Counted from the stretch's first letter, positions 24,578-32,350 are shown. The stretch: 32,821 bases of DNA from Thiobacillus denitrificans (GCA_002343685.1 DDRS01000041.1:70389-103209), one strand, 5' to 3'. Made by a program: numbers and translations. The notes: generated by a model not told the origin, from the letters alone.

Positions 24578-24909
24578 CGTCCGTGCTCCTGCACCGATTC
24601 CGGCTTGGGCAAGGTATGCAGCAGGCGCACATTGCCCCCGCCCACACCCAGCAACAGCCAGGTATCGCCAACCTCGACCGTCACCACGCGTTCGCGCGCA
24701 CCCACCGCGGTCGTCCCCACCACCTTGACGGCGCCCTGCGCGCCCATGCCCGGCAGGTAGCGGCGGGCGAACCAGGCAACCGCGACGAACCCGCCGAGAA
24801 TGAGCACCAGGCTCAGCAGCACGGTGAACAGGCTGCCTGCGGTATCGGTCGCCGCCAGTGCCCAGGATGGAACCAGCAACAAGGTAGCTGCCGCGACGAA
24901 TCTAGCCAT
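24574..24909 (-). CDS. fliO: Flagellar protein FliO
   Basis: FliO is a bitopic membrane protein that helps assemble the FliP pentamer and is absent from injectisome systems. The 111-residue protein has a cleavable or anchor-like N-terminus, a membrane helix (about residues 27-47, LFTVLLSLVLILGGFVAVAWFARRY) and a cytoplasmic domain with VKVVGTTAVGARERVVTVEVGDTWLLLGVG. Its presence marks the operon as flagellum-derived rather than a virulence-type injectisome. It overlaps the preceding unidentified gene by eight bases. Confidence 0.88.
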   Translation of the reverse strand: MARFVAAATLLLVPSWALAATDTAGSLFTVLLSLVLILGGFVAVAWFARRYLPGMGAQGAVKVVGTTAVGARERVVTVEVGDTWLLLGVGGGNVRLLHTLPKPESVQEHGR

Positions 24910-25366
24910 GCCGGATGACCTCCCGCGCCCAGCGCGTCATGTCGGTTGTGGAATGCGGCAACTGCAGGGCAAGCGTTGCCTGCGTGGACGCAGTCGTGAT
25001 GTGCCATGCCAGCGCAGGCGGCAGCGCGTCCGCTCCCGGCGCATCCAGCCAGCTTTCCGCCAGCACGGCATCCAGTGTCCGCACGAAGCTGCCGGGTACG
25101 AAGGACGTCCCGCCCACCGCGCTGCGGCCTCCCAGACGGCGCGTCAGCCACAGGGCGGCCAGCGTGGCATCGGGCAGCCAGGTCGGCGACACCGGCACGT
25201 CGGTCGATTCGGGCGCCGGTTGCGCCATCGCCTGGACCGGCAGGCGCAACCGGGCGCTCAGGGTAGCGGCCAGCTTGTGGGTCAGGCGCGCCGGCAGATC
25301 GCTGGATGGCGGCGCAGGCGCTTTCAGGAAGGCGATCTCGGCAGGCGTGAGCTCGAGCAGCCGCAT
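24902..25366 (-). CDS. Protein of unclear family in the fliKLMN slot (possible FliM/SctQ middle-domain relic)
   Basis: I do not recognise this 154-residue gene with confidence. It starts by TGATG overlap with fliJ and ends within fliO, so it is a true operon member. It opens with MRLLELTPAEIAFLKAP, then RLTHKLAATLSARLRLPVQ, then LAALWLTRRLGGRS, SFVPGSFVRTLDAVLAESW and a final beta-rich part. The order (helix, short strand, helix with Leu-Gly-Gly, then a long helix) recalls the middle domain of FliM or the N-terminal half of SctQ. The C-terminal SpoA domain that forms the C-ring in FliM and FliN is missing, and no SpoA-like sequence occurs in any frame before fliO. It could equally be an unrelated chaperone-like or lineage-specific protein. 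Confidence 0.6.
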   Translation of the reverse strand: MRLLELTPAEIAFLKAPAPPSSDLPARLTHKLAATLSARLRLPVQAMAQPAPESTDVPVSPTWLPDATLAALWLTRRLGGRSAVGGTSFVPGSFVRTLDAVLAESWLDAPGADALPPALAWHITTASTQATLALQLPHSTTDMTRWAREVIRHG

Positions 25367-25818
25367 CAGCGTCCCCGTTGTCCGGCGTCGCGCCGGTGCG
25401 TCAGTTCCACCAATTCGTCGTGATCGCGTTGCTCGATGCGCCGCTGCAGAATGGCGGCCCGCGCCAGATGGCGCTGCTCCAGCAGGCGCAGCGCCTTCAC
25501 CCGCTGCTCGGCCTGCATCCATTCGGCCAGCCGGGCCTGCCAGTCGCGGTGGGCGTCGTCGATAGCGGCTTGCGCAACCTGCATTTCCGCAGCTTGCGCG
25601 TACTGCAGCCGATTCTTTTCCAGCAGCTGCGCCGCCGTCACGCCATCGCGCAACTCGACCGCCAGCTGCGCGATGTGCGCGTCGCGCAAGGCCAGCAACT
25701 GCACCTGCCGGCCGCGCGCGCGCAGCCACACGCCGTGCGCGAGCTTGACCCCGCGCGCCAGGGTTTCGCTGCGCCGTTCGGCCAATTGCAGCACCCGTGC
25801 CAGCGCGAAAGACTTCAT
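25366..25818 (-). CDS. fliJ: Flagellar export protein FliJ
   Basis: FliJ is the coiled-coil stalk of the export ATPase, the counterpart of the gamma subunit in F-type ATPases. The 150-residue protein is almost entirely predicted coiled coil, rich in Arg, Gln, Leu and Ala, beginning FALARVLQLAERR. Sequence identity in this family is always low, so the call rests on length, coiled-coil character and position after fliI (ATGA overlap). Confidence 0.85.
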   Translation of the reverse strand: MKSFALARVLQLAERRSETLARGVKLAHGVWLRARGRQVQLLALRDAHIAQLAVELRDGVTAAQLLEKNRLQYAQAAEMQVAQAAIDDAHRDWQARLAEWMQAEQRVKALRLLEQRHLARAAILQRRIEQRDHDELVELTHRRDAGQRGR

Positions 25819-27209
25819 CCGAGCACCTCGTCGAGGTCGTCACGCGCGGCGTCCAGCGGTGCGCGTTCGCGCATGCCCTGCATCAGGTAGCCCTGCATCC
25901 TGGGATACAGGCGGACGCCTTCGTCCAGCACCAGGTCGGCACCCGGCACGTAGGCGCCGACGGCCAGCAGATCGCGGCTGCGCATGTAGCGCGAATAGAG
26001 ATACTTGAAGCGGCGGGTGCGTTCCAGCGCCTCGTCGGAAAGCAGGTCGGGCTGCGCCCGGCTGATCGACGCCTCGATGTCGATCGCGGGATAGTGGCCG
26101 GCGTCGGCCAGATCGCGGGAGAGCACGATATGGCCGTCGAGGATCGCACGCGCCGCATCGGCGATCGGATCCTGCTGGTCGTCGCCTTCCATCAGCACGG
26201 TGAAGAACGCGGTGATCGAGCCGCTGCCGCTGCGGCCGTTGCCGGCCCGTTCGGCCAGCTGCGGCAGCTTGGCGAACACCGACGGCGGGTAGCCCTTGGT
26301 GGCGGGCGGTTCGCCGATCGCCAGCGCCACCTCGCGCTGCGCCATCGCGTAACGGGTCAGCGAGTCCATGATGAGCAGCACGTGCTTGCCCTGGTCGCGA
26401 AAATATTCGGCGATCGACATCGCGTAGGCCGCGCCGTTCAGCCGCATCAGCGGCGGATGGTCGGCCGGCGCCGCCACCACCACCGCGCGCGCCATGCCTT
26501 CGCTGCCGAGGATGCGGTCGATGAATTCCTTGACCTCGCGGCCGCGTTCGCCGATCAGCCCTACCACCACCACGTCGGCCTCGGTGAACCGCGCCATCAT
26601 GCCGAGCAGCACGCTCTTGCCGACGCCGCTGCCGGCGAACAACCCGAGCCGCTGCCCGCGCCCCACCGTCAGCAGACCGTTGATCGCGCGCACGCCGACG
26701 TCCAGCGTCTTGCGGATCGGCGCACGTTCGAGCGGATTGATCGGGCGGCTGTACAGCGGTACCCGGCGCTCCAGCATCAACGGCCCCAAGCCGTCGAGCG
26801 GGCGCCCGGCGCCGTCGAGTACACGCCCCAGCAAGGTGTCGCCCACCGGCACCTGGCGTACCCGGTCCTGCGCCCGACGGCGCGGAATGTAGCGCATGCC
26901 GAGGCGCGGCGGCTGCGCCGCCAGCGGATTGTCGGGCACGACCCGGGCGCCCGGCATCACGCCGTAGATATCGGTCGCCGGCATGATGAACAGACGGTCG
27001 CCGGCAAATCCGGCCACCTCGGCCTCGATGCTCTGGCCGCCTGGAATCTGGATGTGGCACTGGCTGCCCACCGGCATCCGCAGCCCGACCGCTTCCATCA
27101 CCAGCCCGGACACCCGCGTCAGCCGCCCGCTGGTCGCGATCGGCGTCGCCCAGCTCACCGCACGCCGGCAGTCGGCCAGGTATTCGCGCAGGCGGACGGT
27201 ACGATCCAT
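25815..27209 (-). CDS. fliI: Flagellum-specific ATPase FliI
   Basis: FliI is the hexameric ATPase that prepares export substrates. The 464-residue protein has an N-terminal beta-barrel (GRLTRVSGLVMEA), the Walker A loop GSGVGKS (about residues 193-199), GLIGERGREVKEF, Walker B VLLIMDSLTRYAMAQREVALAIGEPP and the signature GSGSITAFFTVLMEGDD. It is close to textbook FliI and looks catalytically intact. I chose the ATG at 27209 (one-base overlap with the fliH stop, TGATG); a GTG directly before it is also possible. Confidence 0.96.
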   Translation of the reverse strand: MDRTVRLREYLADCRRAVSWATPIATSGRLTRVSGLVMEAVGLRMPVGSQCHIQIPGGQSIEAEVAGFAGDRLFIMPATDIYGVMPGARVVPDNPLAAQPPRLGMRYIPRRRAQDRVRQVPVGDTLLGRVLDGAGRPLDGLGPLMLERRVPLYSRPINPLERAPIRKTLDVGVRAINGLLTVGRGQRLGLFAGSGVGKSVLLGMMARFTEADVVVVGLIGERGREVKEFIDRILGSEGMARAVVVAAPADHPPLMRLNGAAYAMSIAEYFRDQGKHVLLIMDSLTRYAMAQREVALAIGEPPATKGYPPSVFAKLPQLAERAGNGRSGSGSITAFFTVLMEGDDQQDPIADAARAILDGHIVLSRDLADAGHYPAIDIEASISRAQPDLLSDEALERTRRFKYLYSRYMRSRDLLAVGAYVPGADLVLDEGVRLYPRMQGYLMQGMRERAPLDAARDDLDEVLG

Positions 27210-27820
27210 CACTCGAGCCAGTTCTGGTTGCTGCCGAGCACCTGCACCACCTGGCGCCAGCGTGCCGGCAGCGTGGCGTCGAGGTCGCCCTGCGAGGTCT
27301 CGATCAGGCAGCCGCCACGGACGATGCGCACATCCTCGACGATGCGCAGACGGTTCTTGTCGAGCACCTGGTCGAGATGCGGGCGCACCAGCGCGGCGTC
27401 GTCCGGATTCAACAGCAGACGCGCCTCGCGGCTGGTTTCCGCCATCTGCTTCAGCGCCATGTTGACCACGTCGAGGATGCGTTCCGGCCGTGCCGCCAAC
27501 TCGCCCGCCACCACCTGGCGGGCCACGTCGAGCGCCAGTTCCAGCACCATGTCGGCGAGGCGGAAATCAAGATTGTCGAGCGTCGAGGAAAAGCTCTCGG
27601 CCAGCTGCTTCATGCGACCGCAGGCCTGTTCTCCTTCCACGCGTCCGGCCGCCAGGCCTTCGGCATACCCTTCGGCACGCGCAGCCTCGCGCAATGCCGC
27701 CAGTTCGGCCTGCGGATCGGCCTCGGCGGGCGCAGCCTGGCTGGCGGACGCAGCCAGCTCCACCACTTCCCATTGCTCGAATGCGGTGGGGGTATTCGGC
27801 GTCGTGTCGTCTGTGCTCAT
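27209..27820 (-). CDS. fliH: Flagellar assembly protein FliH
   Basis: FliH is the peripheral stator that regulates FliI and normally ties the ATPase to FliN in the C-ring and to FlhA. The 203-residue protein has an N-terminal aromatic FEQWEVVEL motif (about residues 14-22) and a charged Ala-rich helix with GYAEGLAAGRVEGEQA repeats typical of FliH (AxxxG pattern). The V1-E-like C-terminal domain contains MVLELALDVARQVVAGEL, LLLNPDDAALV and GGCLIETSQGDLDATL. The start overlaps the fliG stop by ATGA. With no FliN in the operon, its docking partner is unclear. Confidence 0.92.
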   Translation of the reverse strand: MSTDDTTPNTPTAFEQWEVVELAASASQAAPAEADPQAELAALREAARAEGYAEGLAAGRVEGEQACGRMKQLAESFSSTLDNLDFRLADMVLELALDVARQVVAGELAARPERILDVVNMALKQMAETSREARLLLNPDDAALVRPHLDQVLDKNRLRIVEDVRIVRGGCLIETSQGDLDATLPARWRQVVQVLGSNQNWLE

Positions 27821-28782
27821 GCCGCCTCCTCGTCGGGGAACTGGATCGCACCTTCAGCCGCCAGCCGCCGCAGGCTCGCGCCCGCCTCGTCCTGCGCGGC
27901 CTGGATCGTGGTCACCGGCACCGGGCCCAGCGTATCGAGATCGACGCGCATGCGCTGCGCGGCGGTCGGACTCATCACGGCCGTCAGGGCATCGAGCACC
28001 TGCCCGTCGCTGCCCTTCAAGGCATGCAACAGGGTACGCGCAGCGACGTTGCGCAGGAAGGTCTTGCGGCTGGCCTCGGGCAGCCGCGCCAGATCTTCGA
28101 ACGCGAGATTGCGCACGCGCAGCCGTGCAGCCAGTTCCGCATCGTTCCGGTCGAGCTGACTCAAGGCAGCGGCGGCACTGCCCTCGCTCATCTGTCCCAG
28201 CAGGCCGGCCACTGCCGCTTCGCCCTGAGGCGGTGAGGCGGCATCCAGGCTGGCCAGCCAGTCGTCCAGGTCGCCCAGCATGTCGGCACTCGGCGTATCG
28301 CTGTGCGCCAGGGCCAGCAAGGTGTCCGCGCGCGTCTTGCCGGGCAGCAGTTCGAGCACGGCGGCGGCGACGTCGCGCGGAAGCTGCGCGGCCACCACGG
28401 CAATCAGCTGGGGCGCCTGCGCCTCCAGCAGGCCGGCGATTTCCGCCGGCTCGCGCCAGGCCAGCTTCTCCAGCGCCTGTGCGCCCGACGCCCCCAGGCG
28501 TTCCAGCATGGCCTGCGCGCGCTCCGGCCGAAATGCCTGTCGGAGCGTCTCGTCGAGAAAACGGCCGGTATCCGCCGCGAATCCGGTCTGTTCGGCGGCC
28601 TCGGCGGCGTAATCGCGCAGGATCGCGCGCACGCGTTCGCGCGGCAGGACGTCGAGCTCGCGCATGGCGCTGCCGAGCCGGCTGACCTCGAGCGGGCTCA
28701 GGTAGCGGAATACAGCCGCCGTGGCGTCCTCGCCGAGGGCGAGCAGCAGCGCGGCGGATTTTTCGATGCCGGCCTGGCTCAC
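27817..28782 (-). CDS. fliG: Flagellar switch protein FliG, divergent
   Basis: FliG normally couples the MS-ring to the C-ring and takes torque from the stator. The 321-residue protein aligns along its whole length: EKSAALLLALGEDA near the start, LIAVVAAQLP in the middle and LLHALKGSDG to LGPV at the end. An ungapped alignment to the E. coli torque helix shows Lys264 kept (K256), Arg281 changed to Thr (T273), Asp288 to Val (V280), Asp289 kept (D281) and Arg297 to Pro (P289). The FliM-contact motif EHPQ reads QAPQ (residues 122-125). The start is GTG 28782 with AGGA seven bases upstream; an in-frame ATG at 28842 would overlap fliF by 29 bases. Confidence 0.92.
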   Translation of the reverse strand: MSQAGIEKSAALLLALGEDATAAVFRYLSPLEVSRLGSAMRELDVLPRERVRAILRDYAAEAAEQTGFAADTGRFLDETLRQAFRPERAQAMLERLGASGAQALEKLAWREPAEIAGLLEAQAPQLIAVVAAQLPRDVAAAVLELLPGKTRADTLLALAHSDTPSADMLGDLDDWLASLDAASPPQGEAAVAGLLGQMSEGSAAAALSQLDRNDAELAARLRVRNLAFEDLARLPEASRKTFLRNVAARTLLHALKGSDGQVLDALTAVMSPTAAQRMRVDLDTLGPVPVTTIQAAQDEAGASLRRLAAEGAIQFPDEEAA

Positions 28783-28813
28783 GCGCGCATCCTGGGTTGA
28801 TTCATGCGGCTGC

Positions 28814-30160
28814 TCACGCGCGCATCCAGAGCTTGATGACATCCGCGGTCACGCGCGGATTGGCCAGCACCTGGCCGCGGGTTGCCTCGAGTTCGGCGTC
28901 GAGGTCCACGGCGGGCGGCTCGACGTCCGGCACAGGCCGCGGGCGCCGCCAGACGGCCACCCCGAGGAGTAGAAGCAGCCCGCCCCCGACTGCGGCCAGC
29001 ATCCAGGGCTGGACGTCAACGATCCCGGATGTCACCGGCGGTTGGCTGGCCGGCGGCATGGGCGCGATCGAACGCGGAAGTTGCGCCTGCGGCTGCGCGA
29101 CGGCTGCAGCGGGCTGTGCGGCGTGCGTCGCAGGCAGCGCATAGACATTCACCGTGTCGCCGCGCGACGGCACCAGTCCCAGCGCCTGGCGGGCCAGCTG
29201 ACCCGCACGGCCGAGTTCGGCGGCGCTCGCCTCGAATCCCAGGATCACGATGGCATTCACGCGCCGGATGCGGCCTTCCGGCGTATGCGTGGTGCGCACG
29301 GTCTTCTCGAGCGGATGCGTCCGGCCGCCCACCACGACGTTGCGTACCCGTTCCACCGTCTGTTCGACGTCGCTGTCCTCCAGCGTGGCCGTCACCTGCA
29401 CGCTCACGCGGTCCTTGCCGAGCCAGGGCGTCAGCACGGCCAGCGCCCGCTGCGCCAGATCCTGCTCCACCGCACGCTGTCGCGACTGCACCACCTCGGG
29501 CACCGCGTCGCCCAGCTGCACGCCGCGCGGGTCGAACACCTGCACTTCGGACCGTTTCATGCGCGGCACGCTGGCCGCCACCAGGGTCTGGATCGTCGTC
29601 ACCTGCTCGGCCGACAGCCGCGCGTTCGGGCGCAGGCGCACCAGCACTGCAGCCGTGGCCGGCGGCGCATCGCGCAGGAAGGGCGAGACCTTGGGCAGGG
29701 CGAGATGGACCCGCGCCAGCTCGACCGTTTCCAGCGACTGGATCGAGCGCGCCAGGTCGCTTTCGAGCGCATGCTGATAGCGCTGCTGCTCTTCCAGCGA
29801 CGAGGCGCCGAAGCGGGGCGCGCGGTCAACCTCGTCCTGCACGTCGGCGTCGGACCGGGGCAGGCCGCGCGCGGCCAGGCGGTAACGCGCCACATGCAGC
29901 TGATCAGCCGGCACCTCGATGCTGCCGTCGGCGGCGGACAGGTGATAGGAAATATTGAGCTGGTCGAGCGCGGCGATGACCTCGCCGCCCGCCCGATCGG
30001 ACAGCTTCGGGTAGAGCACGCGGTAGTCCGTCGGATTGAGCCACACATAGGCCGCGGACAGCGCCGCCAGCGGCAGCAGCACCAGCAGGACGAACATGAA
30101 GCGGCGCAGCGGGCTCGCTTCCGCAATCAGGTCGCGCAGACTGCTCAGCCAACCCGGCAC
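28814..30160 (-). CDS. fliF: Flagellar MS-ring protein FliF, short form
   Basis: FliF builds the inner-membrane ring that houses the export gate. The 448-residue protein has two membrane helices (about residues 21-40 and 385-404), RBM1/RBM2 regions with YRVLYPKLSDRAGGE, RYQHALESDLARSIQSLETVELARVHLALP and AASVPRMKRSEVQVFD. The C-terminal FliG-binding helix (about 428-446) includes NPRVTADVIKLWM. Usual FliF has 530-570 residues. The difference lies mainly between VEQTVERV (about 265-272) and PLEKTVRTTHTPEGRIRR (283-300), where about 60 residues that form the beta-collar are reduced to about ten. The GTG at 30160 was preferred because GAGG lies eight bases upstream; a GTG at 30169 is the alternative. 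Confidence 0.92.
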   Translation of the reverse strand: MPGWLSSLRDLIAEASPLRRFMFVLLVLLPLAALSAAYVWLNPTDYRVLYPKLSDRAGGEVIAALDQLNISYHLSAADGSIEVPADQLHVARYRLAARGLPRSDADVQDEVDRAPRFGASSLEEQQRYQHALESDLARSIQSLETVELARVHLALPKVSPFLRDAPPATAAVLVRLRPNARLSAEQVTTIQTLVAASVPRMKRSEVQVFDPRGVQLGDAVPEVVQSRQRAVEQDLAQRALAVLTPWLGKDRVSVQVTATLEDSDVEQTVERVRNVVVGGRTHPLEKTVRTTHTPEGRIRRVNAIVILGFEASAAELGRAGQLARQALGLVPSRGDTVNVYALPATHAAQPAAAVAQPQAQLPRSIAPMPPASQPPVTSGIVDVQPWMLAAVGGGLLLLLGVAVWRRPRPVPDVEPPAVDLDAELEATRGQVLANPRVTADVIKLWMRA

Positions 30161-30228
30161 TGGACGCACCTCGTCTGTGGAGTCGGGTTGGACCGTCGGA
30201 TCTTGATGGCTTGTATCGTCACGCGGCG

Positions 30229-30234
30229 ATTATA
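30229..30234 (-). promoter_or_regulatory. Perfect -10 element before the fliF operon
   Basis: TATAAT on the minus strand overlaps the sixA stop codon, 68 bases before the fliF start. No good -35 is placed at 17 bases. I saw no sigma54 (-24/-12) or sigma28 type sequence in this gap, the classes that normally drive flagellar operons. Confidence 0.45.
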
Positions 30235-30682
30235 ACCAGTCGGGCGTGGCCACAGCGCGCAATACCACCTGCACCTGCCCCGCCCGCTCGCGGCTCTGGA
30301 ACCACCAGATGCTCCCCTTTTTCACCGACAGGTCGCCCGCCTGCCCGGTGAGCAGGCGCATCGCCACCTGCCCCAGCGTGGGCTGGTGGCCCACGACCAG
30401 CACCGGATAGGCCGCATCCGGCCAGTCCGCCGCGGCCAGCACGTCGTCGGCGCTGGCCCCCGGCGCCAGCGCCGGTGCCCGCTGGAAGCCGCGTCCCAGC
30501 GCCTGCGCGGTCTGCAGGGTGCGGGTGGCGGGGCTGACCAGGATCCGGATGTCCTGCGACAGCCGCGGCGTCAGCCAGTCGGCCATGCGCGACGCCTGCT
30601 TGCGGCCCTTGTCGGTGAGTTCGCGCTTGAGGTCGGGCACCGTGTCATCGGCCTCGGCATGTCGCCACAAAATGAGTTCCAT
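30230..30682 (-). CDS. sixA: Phosphohistidine phosphatase SixA
   Basis: SixA removes phosphate from histidine on phosphocarrier proteins, notably NPr of the nitrogen PTS in E. coli. The 150-residue protein has the motif LILWRHAEADD (catalytic His near residue 8), LVSPATRTLQTA, the second catalytic histidine in LVVGHQPTLG and the SixA-typical LSVKKGSIWWF. The ATG at 30682 has GAGGAAAAC upstream. It lies between the CYTH-CHAD gene and fliF on the same strand. Confidence 0.93.
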   Translation of the reverse strand: MELILWRHAEADDTVPDLKRELTDKGRKQASRMADWLTPRLSQDIRILVSPATRTLQTAQALGRGFQRAPALAPGASADDVLAAADWPDAAYPVLVVGHQPTLGQVAMRLLTGQAGDLSVKKGSIWWFQSRERAGQVQVVLRAVATPDWL

Positions 30683-30755
30683 CGGTTTTCCTCGAAAAAA
30701 TCCGGTATCCGGCCACAGGCAAGACCGCTGCATGGTGCCGGGGTTCGCCACGAAT

Positions 30756-32267
30756 CTACCAGTAAGGCTTCGATTTCAGGAATGCGCGGATCGACTCCGC
30801 ACATTCGCCATCCGCCACGTCCGCCTGTTTCGCCGCCAGCCAGCCGAGGGCGAAGTCCCCCATCGCGCCCGCCTCCCGCCCCGCCGCCGTCAGCAGGCCC
30901 GATGCGATATGCGCGTCGTTGGCCTGTCCCAGGCTGTCCTGGGCCGTGCGCAGCGCCGCCAGATACCCCGCCTGCCGCCTGCCATCGAACAGCGTCTGGA
31001 AAAACTCGGCCGCATACCGCTGGCGCTTGATCGCGATACGCAGGGCATGCCGCCGGGCCGGCGGCAGCGCGGCGAAATCGCGCGCGCCGCGAACGATCGG
31101 ACGATGCCCTTTCTGCAGCGCCCGGCGCACCCAGGCGTCAAGCGGCGACAACTGGATGAAACGCTGCGCGGCCGGCACCGCCTGGCCCTCAGGATGCGCA
31201 TGCCAGCCATGCCGCAGCAGCCAGCGCTGCATCGCCAGCAGCCAGGCGCCGGGATGAGCCTGCACCAGCGCATCCCGCATTGCCGTCCGCACCGCGATGC
31301 GACGCGCTTCCAGCGTCGCCATCCCTTGCTGCCAGGATTCGGCGTCGGGATAGTGCGGCTCGATCGCCGGCAGGGTTTCGCCGCACAGCACGTCCCAGTC
31401 GCGCGCCGGGCCCAGCGTAGCCGCCAGCGCGCGCAGTTCGTCCAGCAGCCCGGGCGGCAGCGCGCACGCCGTCCGGAACAGCCGCAGCGCCGCGCGCAGG
31501 CGCCGCAACGCCACCCGCGCCTGGTGCACATATTCGATGTCGTCCGACGCCCGCACCCCCGGCAGATTGGCCTGGAACTGCGCCAGACAGGCCTGGACGA
31601 TCGCGGCGAAGCCCGCTTCCACACCCATGCCGTCGTCCAGCGCCAGCGGCACGGACTTCACCGGCGCCGCCCCGATCCCATGCGCCAGCCGCACGCCGCG
31701 CTCGGCCTTGCTGACGTCGAACGGCAGGCAGTCGAACGCGGCGGCCCAGTCCAGCGCCAGCGCGAACAGCGCATCCGGCTGGCCGGCCTTCAATTCGAGC
31801 TCGATCTCGCAGATCGGCTGGCTGCGTTCGCCGGACACCACCTCGCCGACGTCGAGCGCCACCTCGACCTGCGCGCCGCCCTTTCCGGCAATCAGCCAGG
31901 CCGTGCGATGGAAACGCGTCTCGAACACCGGCGCCAGCTGCACGCGCAGCGCTTCCGGCACATAGGCCAGCGCCTCCGGCGGGAACCGGCTCCAGTCCGG
32001 TACCCCGCGGCTGACCGGCATCTCGAACTCGACGCGCCGCGACAACCCACCCTGCCGTTCGCCCTCGGTCTTCAGCGTCTGCAACCAGCGCCGCCCCACC
32101 CGTCGCACGCGCAGCGCCACGCCCTGCGCGCTCAAGGCGAAGTCCGGGGTGTCGAAATAACGGGTGACAAGGTCCTGTTGGACCGGCACGCTACGCCGCC
32201 GCGCCATGCGTTTCACGAAGGCCGCAGCCTGCTGTGGCGGCAACGCCAGCTTGAGTTCGATTTCCAT
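30756..32267 (-). CDS. CYTH-CHAD protein, probable inorganic triphosphatase
   Basis: This protein has two domains. The N-terminal CYTH domain (residues 1-200, triphosphate tunnel) begins MEIELKLALP and includes TRYFDTPDFAL, LRVRRVGRRWLQTLK and the acidic strands EVALDVGEV and CEIELELKAG. The C-terminal CHAD domain (about 220-500) is an alpha-helical, His/Arg-rich fold with YVHQARVALRRLRAALRLF, LGPARDWDVL, HALRIAIKRQRYAAEF and LGQANDAH, and is known to bind polyphosphate. The arrangement resembles E. coli YgiF. I prefer the ATG at 32267 because ExExK is the usual N-terminus; an ATG at 32285 lies inside the Pho box. It is divergent from ppk1, in keeping with a polyphosphate role. Confidence 0.93.
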   Translation of the reverse strand: MEIELKLALPPQQAAAFVKRMARRRSVPVQQDLVTRYFDTPDFALSAQGVALRVRRVGRRWLQTLKTEGERQGGLSRRVEFEMPVSRGVPDWSRFPPEALAYVPEALRVQLAPVFETRFHRTAWLIAGKGGAQVEVALDVGEVVSGERSQPICEIELELKAGQPDALFALALDWAAAFDCLPFDVSKAERGVRLAHGIGAAPVKSVPLALDDGMGVEAGFAAIVQACLAQFQANLPGVRASDDIEYVHQARVALRRLRAALRLFRTACALPPGLLDELRALAATLGPARDWDVLCGETLPAIEPHYPDAESWQQGMATLEARRIAVRTAMRDALVQAHPGAWLLAMQRWLLRHGWHAHPEGQAVPAAQRFIQLSPLDAWVRRALQKGHRPIVRGARDFAALPPARRHALRIAIKRQRYAAEFFQTLFDGRRQAGYLAALRTAQDSLGQANDAHIASGLLTAAGREAGAMGDFALGWLAAKQADVADGECAESIRAFLKSKPYW

Positions 32268-32278
32268 TGGATGTGGCG

Positions 32279-32296
32279 TTGTCATATAACTGTCAT
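32279..32296 (+). promoter_or_regulatory. Pho box between the CYTH-CHAD gene and ppk1
   Basis: TTGTCATATAACTGTCAT matches the PhoB consensus closely: two TGTCAT repeats exactly 11 bases apart with an A/T-rich spacer. A third, degenerate repeat follows at 32302-32307. It lies 54 bases before ppk1, so PhoB control of polyphosphate synthesis under phosphate limitation is likely. Confidence 0.75.
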
Positions 32297-32318
32297 GTCA
32301 GGGTCGAACACGGGCGTT

Positions 32319-32324
32319 TATCAT
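32319..32324 (+). promoter_or_regulatory. Probable -10 element of ppk1
   Basis: TATCAT lies 11 bases after the third, degenerate Pho repeat, the spacing expected for a PhoB-activated promoter that lacks a good -35. It is 26 bases before the start codon. Confidence 0.5.
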
Positions 32325-32350
32325 TGAAGCACACCACGAATAAATTCATC

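Noticed and set aside
24902..25366. A frameshifted or truncated fliM gene
   Set aside because: I looked for SpoA-like sequence in all frames before fliO and found none. The gene ends inside the fliO start region with normal operon overlaps, so a simple frameshift does not explain it.
25797..28685. A 962-codon open frame on the plus strand across the fli genes
   Set aside because: It is antisense to fliG, fliH and fliI, which match known families throughout. High GC content keeps opposite frames free of stops, and the product is low-complexity Arg/Ala/His-rich with no domain.
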